The notes below the pieces were generated by a model. The model searched no databases, was not told where the DNA came from, and worked only from the letters and a program-made list of their open reading frames with translations. Positions 25,237 to 34,028 of a stretch of 46,179 nucleotides of DNA are shown here, in pieces (position 1 is the stretch's first letter; every line of letters starts with the position of its first letter). This DNA is from DASZGI01 sp035938995 (lineage in GTDB: Bacteria > Actinomycetota > Actinomycetes > Streptomycetales > Catenulisporaceae). Location: the NCBI RefSeq assembly GCF_035938995.1, contig NZ_DASZGI010000041.1:1-46179 (forward strand), given 5' to 3'. The position numbers were made by a program, and so were the translations under genes.

Positions 25237-26184
25237 ATGCTGAGCCGCGTCGCAGAGGCCCTGTTCTGGGTCGGGCGGTACGTCGAACGGGCCGAGGACA
25301 CCGCCCGGCTGCTCGACGTGCATTTCCACGAGGTGCTCGAAGACCCGGGCGTGGACGAGGCGGGCGCCTACGCCGTTCTGCTGGCCGTGATGGGAGTCCC
25401 GGACGACATCGCGCGGCGGCACCGGGACAACAGAGCCGTGCTCGAACTGCTGGGCTACGACGAGAGCACGTCCGTCTCGATCGTCGGCGCGCTGGTCGGC
25501 GCCTGGCAGAACGCCCGCAGCGCGCGGGAGGCGCTGTCCGCGGAGATCTGGGAGTCCCTGAACTCGACCCACAACTCCCTGCCGGGCCGGGTGACCGCCG
25601 CCCGCGACTTCGGCCCCGCGCCGTTCTTCTCACACGTGCGCGAGCGCGCGGCCAATTTCGCGGGATACGTCGAGGCGGGCATGAGCCGGGACGCGAGCTA
25701 CGACGTGCTCGTCCTCGGCCGCAGCCTGGAGCGGGTGGACATGACCGCGCGCCTGCTCGCGGCGCGGATCGGCACCGGGCGGGGAGGCGATGGCTGGACC
25801 TCCACGCTGCGCGCCTGCTCCGCCCAGGAGGCCTACGTGCGCACCTATCGGCAGAATGTCGAGGCTTCCCGGGTACTGGAATTCCTGCTGGTGGACCGGC
25901 TCTTCCCCCGGTCGATCTTCCACGCGCTGCGCGCCGGGGAGGATGCGCTGGCCCGGCTCGATCCGGCGTCCGGGCGCTCCACGGTGGACGAGGCCGCCCG
26001 GCGGGCGATCGGCCGGGCCCGCACCGATCTGGAGTTCCTGTCCGCCGCGAGCCTCCTCGACGACCTGCCGGAGCGGCTGCTCGGACTGCAACGGACCGTG
26101 TCGACGGTCAGCGAAGAGGTGACCCGGCGACTGTTCGCAGGCTCGGCGCCGCTGCACTGGAGCATCGAGGAGGTCCTCGGATGA
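25237..26184 (+). CDS. Alpha-E domain protein (DUF403, COG2307-like)
   Basis: A 315-aa all-helical protein. It starts MLSRVAEALFWVGRYVERAEDTARLLDV and contains NARSAREALSAEIWESLN, both typical of the alpha-E family. Members nearly always neighbour a circularly permuted ATP-grasp protein and a transglutaminase, as here. The biochemical role is unknown; conserved Glu/Arg/His positions suggest a catalytic or amine-binding helical bundle. ATG 25237 has GAGGAA upstream, and its stop overlaps the next gene in ATGA. Confidence 0.9.
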   Translation: MLSRVAEALFWVGRYVERAEDTARLLDVHFHEVLEDPGVDEAGAYAVLLAVMGVPDDIARRHRDNRAVLELLGYDESTSVSIVGALVGAWQNARSAREALSAEIWESLNSTHNSLPGRVTAARDFGPAPFFSHVRERAANFAGYVEAGMSRDASYDVLVLGRSLERVDMTARLLAARIGTGRGGDGWTSTLRACSAQEAYVRTYRQNVEASRVLEFLLVDRLFPRSIFHALRAGEDALARLDPASGRSTVDEAARRAIGRARTDLEFLSAASLLDDLPERLLGLQRTVSTVSEEVTRRLFAGSAPLHWSIEEVLG

Positions 26185-27023
26185 GCTGGCGGATCTCAAT
26201 CCGACACCGCACCGGCTTCAGGTATGCCGAACCAGTGCGGGCGTCTTACAACGAGGCGCGGCTGACCCCGCCCAGCGTCGACGGGCAGCACACCCTCCAG
26301 GCTGCCGTCACCATCACGCCTGCGATCCGCCCCACGCGTTACGTCGACTACTGGGGCACGGCCGTGGACGCGTTCGACATCCACGTCCCGCACACCGAGC
26401 TGGTCGTGCTGGCGACGTCGATGGTCGAGACCGCCGCGCAACGGCCTTTGCCGACCGGGGCCGACTGGCCCGAACTGGCGAATCCGGCGGTGATGGATCG
26501 CTTCGCCGAGTTGCTCGCCGCCTCGGCGTACGTTCCGGCGGAACCGGAACTCACCGAGGTCGCCCGGTCCCTGCGGGTCGGATCGACGCCGATGCAGACC
26601 GGGCTGCGCGCGGCCGAGTGGACCCACGAGGCGCTTCAGTACGAGCGGGGCGCGACGCACGTGCGCACCTCGTCGGCGGAGTCCCGCGCCGCCGGCAAGG
26701 GAGTGTGCCAGGACTTCGCGCACGTCACCCTCGCCCTGTTGCGCGCGGCCGGACTGCCCGCGCGCTATGTGTCCGGCTACCTACACCCGGTGGCCAACGC
26801 CGAGGTCGGGGAGACGACCGCGGGCGAAAGCCACGCCTGGGTGGAGTTCTGGGCCGGCGACTGGGTCGCGGTCGACCCGACCAGCCTCGCCGACGTCGGC
26901 AGCCAGCACGTGCTGCTGGCCCGCGGCCGCGACTACGCAGACGTTCGGCCGATCTCCGGCATCTACTCCGGCCCCGCGGCGGAACACTTCGACGTCGCCG
27001 TCGAGGTCACCCGCCTGGGCTGA
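26181..27023 (+). CDS. Transglutaminase-like protein (second of three)
   Basis: A 280-aa protein with an N-terminal Bact_transglu_N-type beta domain (RISIRHRTGFRYAEPVRASYNE) and a transglutaminase fold. The catalytic triad is intact: Cys in KGVCQDFAHV, His in ESHAWVEFW, Asp in AVDPTSLADV. The start overlaps the alpha-E stop (ATGA at 26181-26184), indicating translational coupling in the three-gene operon. It likely hydrolyses or transfers peptide bonds on the product of the ATP-grasp partner; that is inference from gene association. Confidence 0.92.
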   Translation: MSWRISIRHRTGFRYAEPVRASYNEARLTPPSVDGQHTLQAAVTITPAIRPTRYVDYWGTAVDAFDIHVPHTELVVLATSMVETAAQRPLPTGADWPELANPAVMDRFAELLAASAYVPAEPELTEVARSLRVGSTPMQTGLRAAEWTHEALQYERGATHVRTSSAESRAAGKGVCQDFAHVTLALLRAAGLPARYVSGYLHPVANAEVGETTAGESHAWVEFWAGDWVAVDPTSLADVGSQHVLLARGRDYADVRPISGIYSGPAAEHFDVAVEVTRLG

Positions 27024-27054
27024 CCGAGCCGCGGCCACGGCCGGCAGCCCGTAC

Positions 27055-27912
27055 TCATGCCGGTTCCTCCTGCGCGAGCACCGTCATCGATTCCAGCAGC
27101 GGCGCGCCGAAGGTGGTGACCATCGCCACGTCGGACGCGTCCCGTCCGTGCCCTATCACGGCCCGGCCCTTGCGCCGAGCGTTGTTGCGCGGATCGAAGG
27201 TCCACCAGCGGTCCCCCAGCCATACCTCCATCCAGGCGGCGAAGTCCATGGGCGCCGGATCCGCCGGCACGTCCATGTCGGGCAGGTAGCCGAAGACGTA
27301 GCGGGCCGGAATGTTCAGCGCCCGACAGAACGAGATCGCCAGGTGCGTGAAGTCCCGGCACACCCCGTACCCGGACGCGTTCACATCCACCGCAGTCGAC
27401 CACGAACCGCTGCTGCCGTACTGGAACGTCAGATGGCTGTTGACGTGGTCACAGATCGCCTGGACCCGACGGTAACCGGTTGGCATCGGGCCGAAGCGCG
27501 ACCAGGCCTCGTCCCCGAGCATGTCGGGCAGGCAGTAACGGCTGGGCAGCGTGTAGAGCAGGACGTCGTCGGGCAGTTCGTCCGGAAGCAGTTCCCGTGC
27601 CGACTCGTCGGCGTCCTCGGCCGCGTCCGGCACCAGCAGCAAAGCGTCATACCGCAGCACCGACCGCCCAGCGGGCAGCACCACGCGCGCGCACCTGTTG
27701 CCGTACAAGTCGGTGTAGCGGCGAACGCGTAGCTGCGGCTCCACCGACCACTCCTGCTTGATCACGCTGATTGGCTGCGCATCCTGGGCTTCGACCTGGA
27801 AGACGGTCGGGGTGTCGACGGCGGCGATGTGTACGAACTCGCACCCCACCCGCATCCGCCGCACGTCCACGGGAACTTCGTGCGCTTGCGAGGTTTCGAT
27901 CCCATTAGTCAT
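27055..27912 (-). CDS. Transglutaminase-like protein (third), catalytic His replaced by Ala
   Basis: A 285-aa protein with the same two-domain layout. The nucleophile Cys is present (GYGVCRDFTHLA), as is the acidic residue (TFDPRNNARRKGRAV). Where the two neighbours have THAW and SHAW, this one reads FAAW (Ala near residue 225, codon at 27238-27240). This looks like loss of the catalytic His, although some related subfamilies also lack it there. The start overlaps the M20 peptidase stop by 8 bases, so the peptidase and this gene form an operon converging on the ATP-grasp operon. Confidence 0.87.
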   Translation of the reverse strand: MTNGIETSQAHEVPVDVRRMRVGCEFVHIAAVDTPTVFQVEAQDAQPISVIKQEWSVEPQLRVRRYTDLYGNRCARVVLPAGRSVLRYDALLLVPDAAEDADESARELLPDELPDDVLLYTLPSRYCLPDMLGDEAWSRFGPMPTGYRRVQAICDHVNSHLTFQYGSSGSWSTAVDVNASGYGVCRDFTHLAISFCRALNIPARYVFGYLPDMDVPADPAPMDFAAWMEVWLGDRWWTFDPRNNARRKGRAVIGHGRDASDVAMVTTFGAPLLESMTVLAQEEPA

Positions 27913-29026
27913 CAGTGTTCGACCTCAAGCCTTCGAGGAACTCCTTCAGTGCTCGGTAGTACGGGACGATGGTGGTGATCTCGGCGTATTCGTCGGGTCC
28001 GTGCTGCCCTGCGCCGCCGACCCCGAAGGCGACGGCGGCGATGCCGCGTCCGGAGTAGTAGCTCGCATCACTGCCGCCGTGCTTGTACAGGAACTCGGCC
28101 GGATAGCCCTGACGCTGCGCAGCCTGTCGCAGCTCCTTGACCTCGGAGCGGTCGTGGTCGGCGTGGTGCGGCGATTCCACACGATCGACGGCGACCGTGA
28201 CGCCGGGTTCGCAGAAGGAACGCAGATACTCGGCGATCTGCTCCGGCGTCCTGCCGTTCAGGTCGCCGTCCTCGGCCGGGAATCGGATGTCCAGCCACGC
28301 CTCGGCTTGGGCGGGAATCTGGTTGAAGGACCGGTTGGGCGTCTCCACTCTGGCGAGGTTCGCCGTCGTGCGCCATACCTCCTCGGTGGGTACAGGATAT
28401 CTGGTCAACAGCCGAGCCACGGTGTTCATCAGCTTGACCATGGCGTTGTCGCCCAGCCACGGGTATGCACCGTGGCCACCGCGGCCGACGGCCCGCAGCC
28501 TCGCCTGCGCGAGCCCCTTGGAGTCGGCCACGAGGTTCAGGCGGCTGTGCTCGCCGATGATGACAAACGTTCCCGTCACGCCCTGTTGGAGCTGGTGGAG
28601 CGTGCCGTCACGCCCGCCGACCTCTTCATCCGCGACAAGCTGCAGCGCGAGCGGATACGGCAGCGTGGAAGCCAACTCGCGGAACACCTCGGCCTGCACC
28701 AACGCGGACACCTTCATGTCCTGCGCGCCGCGTGCGTAGAGCCGGTCGCCCTCGCGGCGTGGCCGGAACTGCTCCGGGTCGCCGGGCACCACGTCGAGGT
28801 GCCCGTTGAGGATCACCCGAAACTCCGGTCGCGGCGCACCGTCGTGGCCGTCAGCGTAGACCAGCGCGCTCGGCTTGCCGTTGGATTCGAATCGCTCCAC
28901 CAGAAAACCCGGACCGACGAAGTCGAGGACAGACTCCACAGCACTCCGAAGCTGCTCAGGCCGATCCGCAGTGGACGGCACGGCAAGCAGGGCGACAGCC
29001 GCGGCCAAGAAAGTGTCCAGCTCCAC
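27905..29026 (-). CDS. M20-family metallopeptidase/deacylase
   Basis: A 373-aa zinc hydrolase of the ArgE/DapE/CPG2 family. Metal ligands and catalytic residues are visible: NGHLDVVPG (His, Asp), RGAQDMK (bridging Asp), ADEEVGG (base Glu and ligand Glu), GEHSRLN, and the final ligand in AGQHGPDEY. GTG 29026 is chosen because AGGAT precedes it and the family begins near LDTFLAAAVALL; the frame is open to 29065. It probably removes acyl or amino acid groups from small peptides. Coupling to a transglutaminase-like gene suggests both act on a common peptide. Confidence 0.88.
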   Translation of the reverse strand: MELDTFLAAAVALLAVPSTADRPEQLRSAVESVLDFVGPGFLVERFESNGKPSALVYADGHDGAPRPEFRVILNGHLDVVPGDPEQFRPRREGDRLYARGAQDMKVSALVQAEVFRELASTLPYPLALQLVADEEVGGRDGTLHQLQQGVTGTFVIIGEHSRLNLVADSKGLAQARLRAVGRGGHGAYPWLGDNAMVKLMNTVARLLTRYPVPTEEVWRTTANLARVETPNRSFNQIPAQAEAWLDIRFPAEDGDLNGRTPEQIAEYLRSFCEPGVTVAVDRVESPHHADHDRSEVKELRQAAQRQGYPAEFLYKHGGSDASYYSGRGIAAVAFGVGGAGQHGPDEYAEITTIVPYYRALKEFLEGLRSNTDD

Positions 29027-29289
29027 CCCGTCATCCTGCCGCAAACAGCTGCGATTCCCTATCAAATGATGTGCCGGCTTGCATGGATGTAGCGGTTCCC
29101 GGTCGGGTTTGCCGCCCGTAGCGTGCCGTGGGACTGGATCCGGAGGAACGTTCGTACGGCATGGTGCAGCCCCTTTGAGGGCAGTGAAACCACTGCTGTT
29201 CCCCAGTGACCCATGACGACACGTTCAAACTCTCTTTGAGAGGACTGAGTCTTACGTGCGCGTTCGGGGCGGGGCCGCGTCCCGGTGCC

Positions 29290-29481
29290 CTACAGGAAAC
29301 ACAGGCGGGCGAACACGGGCAGGCATACGGGTCTGGACAGGAAAGGCAGATCGACCACGAACCCTGCGACGACCCGGTAGTTGCCGAACCCGATCGTATA
29401 CGTGCCGACAAATCGTCCGTGCAGGTCAGTGGACATAAAGGCTGGTGTAGCGATCATTCGGCCGCGCACAGAGTTGAACAC
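29290..29481 (-). pseudogene. Transposase fragment (IS701-like)
   Basis: A 63-codon frame reads FGNYRVVAGFVVDLPFLSRPVCLPVFARL. It resembles the conserved internal segment of IS701-type DDE transposases (RW-VAGVVV-LPF-RPVCLPVL-RL). Nothing recognisable continues on either side, and the frame ends at a stop soon after. The rest of the 29027-29607 interval holds no gene I can support. Confidence 0.55.
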
Positions 29482-29607
29482 GTTCAGTCGATCTTCTGAT
29501 CTTTCTCAACACGTTCGATGACTGCCCACCGCGCCTGCGGCCCAGAAGCTTCAAAATGCCCTCACCAACGCGGATGAGTTTTCGGCACCCTCAGCTTGGG
29601 CTGACTC

Positions 29608-30855
29608 CTAGGCACGCGACGCCGTGATGAGCTCGGCGATGCGCCGACTCGCCAAGCCGTCGCCATACGGACTGGGGGTCGCGGCGAGGCGGGCGGCCAG
29701 GCCACCGTCGTCCAGCAGCCGCAGGGCCGCCGCGGCGATCGCCGGGCCGGGCTGGACGAGGTGCGCGAACCCGGACTCGACCGCCTCCGGCCGCTCGGTC
29801 GAATCGCGCACCACGATCAGCGGCTTCTTGAGTACCGTGCACTCCTCCTGGATCCCCCCGGAATCCGAGACCAGGAGCCTGGCGTGCCGCGCCAGGGCGA
29901 GGAACGCGCCGTAGCCGACCGGCGCGACCGGCGCGAGGCGTTCCAGCGCCGCCGAGAGGCCCAGCCTCCGTGCTGCGGCCCGGGTGCGCGGATGCGCCGG
30001 GAAGACGACCGGCAGCGGAAGCTTCGCCAGCTCGGTCAGGATCGCGTCGAGCCGCCCCGCGTGGTCGGCGTTCTCCGGCCGATGGATGGTGGCCAGGACG
30101 TAGCGATCCGGCTCGACACCGTACGCGGTCAACACCCGCTCGGCCTCGTCCGGCCCGGGTAGGCGATCGAGCGTCGCCTCGACCACGGTGTTGCCGGTGA
30201 CGTGGACGCTGTGCGAATCGACGCCCGCGCGGCGCAGGTTGTCGGCGGCCAGATCGGTAGGGGCGCAGTGCAGGTCGGCGACGACGCCGACGAGCATCCG
30301 GTTGATCTCCTCGGGCATGGCGCGGTCGTTCGAGCGCAGCCCGGCCTCGACATGGACCACCCGAATCCCGGCGAAGTGCGCGGCCTGCGCGGCGGCGGCC
30401 GCGGTATTGGTGTCGCCCTGGACCACGACCGTGTCGGGCCTGCGGTCGCTGAAATGCCGTCCGAGCTGGCCGAGCACCCGGCTGAACTGTTCGGCGCGGC
30501 TCGCCCCGCCGACCCCGTCGAGGCGCAGTTCCGGCGGAGCGAGGCCGAAAGCGGCGAAGAAGGCCTCGGACAGGTTCTCGTCGAAATGCTGCCCGGAGTG
30601 GACGAGGTAGCCGCGCTCGCCGAGGTGCTTGGACAGCACCGCCAGCTTGATGATCTCGGGCCGGGTGCCGACGACGAGCGCGATGGTGGCGGGTCCCGGG
30701 CAGGGCGGCGGGGGTGGGGGCAGTGGGGGCACCGGGCGCGGTCCTCGGGCGGTCGGCGGATGGGTCTCCTGCGGATCGTGCTCGGTATGCCACCGTCGAC
30801 GGCGGCGCGCGCGAAAGAGTCCGCTGAGATTCAGCCGGATGGCGCAGTTGGTCAT
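29608..30855 (-). CDS. wecB: UDP-N-acetylglucosamine 2-epimerase (non-hydrolysing)
   Basis: A 415-aa enzyme that interconverts UDP-GlcNAc and UDP-ManNAc for surface polysaccharide synthesis. The GT-B fold motifs are VVGTRPEIIKL, VQGDTNTAA, HVEAGLRSNDR, PEEINR, TIHRPENAD and VSDSGGIQEE. The N-terminal 45 residues are non-conserved, basic then Pro-rich. ATG 30855 is used; TTG 30873 or a GTG further in are alternatives because no clear ribosome site is seen. It is divergent from the exosortase operon and probably supplies a sugar for the glycosyltransferase encoded there. Confidence 0.9.
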   Translation of the reverse strand: MTNCAIRLNLSGLFRARRRRRWHTEHDPQETHPPTARGPRPVPPLPPPPPPCPGPATIALVVGTRPEIIKLAVLSKHLGERGYLVHSGQHFDENLSEAFFAAFGLAPPELRLDGVGGASRAEQFSRVLGQLGRHFSDRRPDTVVVQGDTNTAAAAAQAAHFAGIRVVHVEAGLRSNDRAMPEEINRMLVGVVADLHCAPTDLAADNLRRAGVDSHSVHVTGNTVVEATLDRLPGPDEAERVLTAYGVEPDRYVLATIHRPENADHAGRLDAILTELAKLPLPVVFPAHPRTRAAARRLGLSAALERLAPVAPVGYGAFLALARHARLLVSDSGGIQEECTVLKKPLIVVRDSTERPEAVESGFAHLVQPGPAIAAAALRLLDDGGLAARLAATPSPYGDGLASRRIAELITASRA

Positions 30856-30977
30856 GCCATCAGGCGATATCAATATTCATTACTTGACCATAACTGCGTG
30901 TGTCGCAACGGTTCGGCACACGGTAGCCCGTTATGTTCCGTGCGATCAGTAGAGACATACGGATGGGAGACGGGCGT

Positions 30978-31136
30978 ATGTACCGCGGTATCGGCAAGGC
31001 GGGCGGTCTCGGCGGCGCGTTGGCCACGACCGGCGCTCCCAACATCGCCGTATTCCTGGCGGTCGCGCTCGGCTTCACCGTGGTCGGCGTGTGCTTGGTA
31101 CGCAGCGAGTTGGTGCTGCGCAAGTCGTCGCGATGA
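30978..31136 (+). CDS. 52-aa LATTG-anchored membrane microprotein
   Basis: A tiny protein: a Gly-rich N terminus (MYRGIGKAGGLGGA), then LATTGAPN, a hydrophobic helix (IAVFLAVALGFTVVGVCLV) and a basic tail (RSELVLRKSSR). This is the layout of a sortase-type C-terminal sorting signal with an LAXTG motif, but with almost no protein in front of it. ATG 30978 has GGGAGA upstream; the frame is open to 30933. Its stop overlaps the exosortase start (ATGA). It may be a minimal substrate, an anchor for a glycan, or a regulatory subunit of the exosortase. None of these is proven. Confidence 0.72.
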   Translation: MYRGIGKAGGLGGALATTGAPNIAVFLAVALGFTVVGVCLVRSELVLRKSSR

Positions 31137-31726
31137 CAGACCCCGATGCCGCCGCTGACGCGGTCCGTGACCCCGGACGCCGACAGACGACAGACCGCGG
31201 CGGGCCGCGCACGTTCGCGGGTGTGGGTGCCCTGTCCGCCGCAGTGCTGCTCCTGCTGAGTGAAGGCTGGTACCGGGGTGTTGAGGCGGCGCTCGCCGGA
31301 CGCGCGCTGTCCGGGCTGCTCGGCTTCCCGGTGATGATCTCGCGCCCGCTTCGCACCGTGTTCTTCGCGTTCGACGGCACCGGTCCCGCGCACATGCTGG
31401 GCCTGCAGGTCACCCTCGGTTGCAGCAGCGACCTTCTGCTCGCCCCTGTCCTGCTGTTCACCGGCCTGCTGCTGCTGTTCGGGCACAGTTCGGCCCCGCG
31501 CGTACTGCTCGCCGCATTGGTCGCGGCGGCCGTGGTCGTGCTCGTCAACACGCTGCGGCTGGTGTTGATCGCCGTGCTGGTGGACTGGTGGGGCGTGGAA
31601 ACCGGCTTCGGTTGGGGGCACACCCTGTTCGGCTCGGTGCTCACCCTCGCCGGGATGGCCGTGGCCCTCGGCGTCTTCGTCGTCGCGGTCGGCCGGGAAC
31701 GGCGCGGCGGGGCCCGTGCGGCCTGA
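31133..31726 (+). CDS. Exosortase/archaeosortase-family protein
   Basis: A 197-aa polytopic membrane protein with about six helices. The family triad is in order: Cys97 in VTLGCSSDLLLAP, Arg142 in VNTLRLVLIA, and His163 in GWGHTLFGS. Exosortases cleave and transfer C-terminally anchored proteins at the outer membrane or envelope face. Actinobacterial members exist but are poorly studied. The start ATG 31133 overlaps the LATTG microprotein stop, tying the two together. The N-terminal 35 residues are charged and non-conserved. Candidate substrates are the microprotein and the anchored protein at 35895. Confidence 0.85.
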   Translation: MTDPDAAADAVRDPGRRQTTDRGGPRTFAGVGALSAAVLLLLSEGWYRGVEAALAGRALSGLLGFPVMISRPLRTVFFAFDGTGPAHMLGLQVTLGCSSDLLLAPVLLFTGLLLLFGHSSAPRVLLAALVAAAVVVLVNTLRLVLIAVLVDWWGVETGFGWGHTLFGSVLTLAGMAVALGVFVVAVGRERRGGARAA

Positions 31727-31755
31727 GGGACAAAGAGTGTCGAGGTGACGAGCCT

Positions 31756-33150
31756 GTGAACGTGCTGGAAGTCTGCATCATCCTGTCGCTGGTATTCGGG
31801 TTCGGATTCCTCTGTTACGTGGTCGCGCTTGTGGCGGCGCTCCTGCGGCACAGGCCCGGCACGGCCGGAGACCCGGCGGCGTTCGAGTGGCACGTGTTGA
31901 TCCCGTGCCGGGACGAGGAAGCCGTCATCGGTGCGACCCTCGAATACCTGCGCGACGCGTTTCCCTGCGCGCATCTTTGGGTCATCGACGATGCCTCAGC
32001 GGACCGCACGGCGGACATAGTCGAAGCCGCCGCCGGGAGCGACGTCCGCGTGCACGTCGTGCGCCGCGTCGTGCCTCAAGCGCGCACCGGGAAGGGGGAC
32101 GCGCTCAACGCCGGGTACCAGGCGATCTGCGCTTCGCTCCCGGCCGACGCGGACCGCGAGCGCGTCCTGCTGTGCGTCGTGGACGCGGACGGGCGCCCGT
32201 CGCGGAACCTGCTCGAGGTCTGCGCCGGACCGGAGGTCTTCGGGAATCCGCGGATCGGGGCCGGCCAGGTCGAGGTGCGTATGTCGAACCGGGACCAGCG
32301 CGATCCGCTCCGCGGCCGCGGACCGGTGGCCAACGCGTCCGCGATGTTGCTGGCCCGGTTGCAGGACGTCGAGTTCCGCTGCCCCATCTCGGCGATGCAG
32401 ATGCTGCGTGCCCGTAGCGCGACGGTGAACCTCGGCGGCAACGGTCAGGTGGCCAGGCTCGCCGCGCTGAACGAGGTCGCGGCGGGAACGGACCGCCCGT
32501 GGGGCAATGCGCTCTTGGAGGACTACGAGATCGGGCTGCGCCTCATGCTCGCGGGGCGCCGCATCGCCTACACCACGGACGCGTGGGTCGATCAGGAGGC
32601 GCTGTGGAGTCTGCGCAGCCTTCTGGTGCAGCGCACCCGCTGGGCTCAGGGCTCGATGCAGTGTCTCGGGTATCTGCCGCGGGTGTGGGCCTCGCGGCAC
32701 TTCAGCAACGCGGGTCTGCTCGAGGTGACGTACTTCATGGCGCAGCCGTGGCTTCAGATCCTGGGCACGCTGGCCTATCCCGCGCCGCTGATCGTGCTGT
32801 TCGCGAACGCCGCGCGCTATCCGCAGTTCACCGTGCAGTTCCTGCGCGACGGCGGGGCCGCGATGCTCGGGCTGTACCTGCTGATCGGGATCGGCGAGTT
32901 CGCGGTCTGGGCCTGGGTGTACCGGCGTCGGTGCGCGCCCGGCCTCAGCCGCCGTCACACCGCCGCGATCGGGATCGGGCTGACGGTGTACGCGTGGCTC
33001 AGCTACGTCATCGCGTGGCGGGCGTTAGGCCGGCTGGTGACCCGCCGCTCGTCCTGGCCGAAGACCCGGCGCAACGCCGAGATGGCGGCATCCGTCGCGC
33101 CCGACGCCGTTCCCGCTCAACCTGCCGTGCGTGCGACCGCGGTGCACTGA
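31756..33150 (+). CDS. Processive family 2 glycosyltransferase, membrane protein
   Basis: A 464-aa glycosyltransferase. The N-terminal helix (about residues 5-30) is followed by a GT-A domain with VLIPCRDEE, VIDDASADRT, GKGDALNAGY, the VVDADGR metal site, LLEDYEIGLR and the QRTRWAQGS (QxxRW) motif. Four or so C-terminal transmembrane helices follow. These are hallmarks of cellulose/hyaluronan-synthase-like processive enzymes that extrude a polysaccharide. GTG 31756 with GAGGTGACG upstream is chosen; the frame is open far upstream. It may polymerise a glycan attached to, or exported with, the exosortase substrate. Confidence 0.88.
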   Translation: MNVLEVCIILSLVFGFGFLCYVVALVAALLRHRPGTAGDPAAFEWHVLIPCRDEEAVIGATLEYLRDAFPCAHLWVIDDASADRTADIVEAAAGSDVRVHVVRRVVPQARTGKGDALNAGYQAICASLPADADRERVLLCVVDADGRPSRNLLEVCAGPEVFGNPRIGAGQVEVRMSNRDQRDPLRGRGPVANASAMLLARLQDVEFRCPISAMQMLRARSATVNLGGNGQVARLAALNEVAAGTDRPWGNALLEDYEIGLRLMLAGRRIAYTTDAWVDQEALWSLRSLLVQRTRWAQGSMQCLGYLPRVWASRHFSNAGLLEVTYFMAQPWLQILGTLAYPAPLIVLFANAARYPQFTVQFLRDGGAAMLGLYLLIGIGEFAVWAWVYRRRCAPGLSRRHTAAIGIGLTVYAWLSYVIAWRALGRLVTRRSSWPKTRRNAEMAASVAPDAVPAQPAVRATAVH

Positions 33151-34028
33151 TGACACCGCGCTGGACTACCGCGCTGCGCCGCTCCGCACTCCCGGTGCTG
33201 GGCCTGGGCGTGTTGTGCGTGTCCGTGTTGTCCGTGCAGGACTTGGACCATGTCGGCATGGGCGTGGGCTCGTACACCACCACGTGGACGATCGGCTCCT
33301 GTCACCGGCTCGACCAGTTGGTAGAGACCGACCCGGTCTATGCCTCCGATACGTCGCCGGCGGTGCCCTGCACCAGCCCGCACGAGAGTGAGACCTACGC
33401 CGACGTCCCGATCACCGGGCCGGTCGCCCGCCAGACCGAGCGTCCGAGCCCGCTTTGGCTGGAGTCGGCGTTGCGCGGGGCCTGCGACTGGGGCGCGATG
33501 GCCGACTTCCTCGGCGACGAGCCGCCGGACGTCACCCGCGACATCGTCGTCCTGCAGATCGTGCCGAGCGTGCCGGAATGGCGGGCGGGTGTACGGCGGG
33601 TGCGTTGCGACGCGCTGATCGGACCACGCACCACCGAGTCGGTCGCCACCATCTCCCAGTCGCTGCGCGGCATCGTGCGCACGCCCGCCGCAGCCCGGTT
33701 CCGGGTCTGCCGCCTGGGCGATACCGAACTGTCCTGCGACGGCCTGCACACCGCGGAGTTGGTGTACCCGTACGTGAAGTTCACCGACGCCGAGCTGACC
33801 CGCGACCACGCCTACAAGCTCGACAAGGTCCGCCGGGCCTGCGCCGGCCTGGTCGCCGCCTACCTCGGCATGCCGCTGGACCGCCGGGCGGACCTCTCCC
33901 TCCAGCCGGAACTGCCCGGCGACTACCCGAGCCCGGACAGCCGGGTCGGGCACTGCTGGGTCGGCCCGAAGAGCGGCCTTCCGACCACCGGCAGTGTTCG
34001 CCGCACGGGAACCGGCGGCGCGGCGTGA
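33150..34028 (+). CDS. Septum_form-like secreted or membrane-anchored protein
   Basis: A 292-aa protein with an N-terminal signal or anchor helix (LPVLGLGVLCVSVLSV). The extracytoplasmic part is rich in cysteines (GSCHRLDQLV, VPCTSPHESE, GACDWG, RVRCDAL, RVCRLGD, RRACAGL). The C-x-x-x...PC-x-x-PH-x-E pattern resembles Septum_form domains of actinobacterial envelope proteins, here in about two copies. ATG 33150 overlaps the glycosyltransferase stop by one base (TGATG). Its role within the exosortase operon is unknown. Confidence 0.65.
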   Translation: MTPRWTTALRRSALPVLGLGVLCVSVLSVQDLDHVGMGVGSYTTTWTIGSCHRLDQLVETDPVYASDTSPAVPCTSPHESETYADVPITGPVARQTERPSPLWLESALRGACDWGAMADFLGDEPPDVTRDIVVLQIVPSVPEWRAGVRRVRCDALIGPRTTESVATISQSLRGIVRTPAAARFRVCRLGDTELSCDGLHTAELVYPYVKFTDAELTRDHAYKLDKVRRACAGLVAAYLGMPLDRRADLSLQPELPGDYPSPDSRVGHCWVGPKSGLPTTGSVRRTGTGGAA

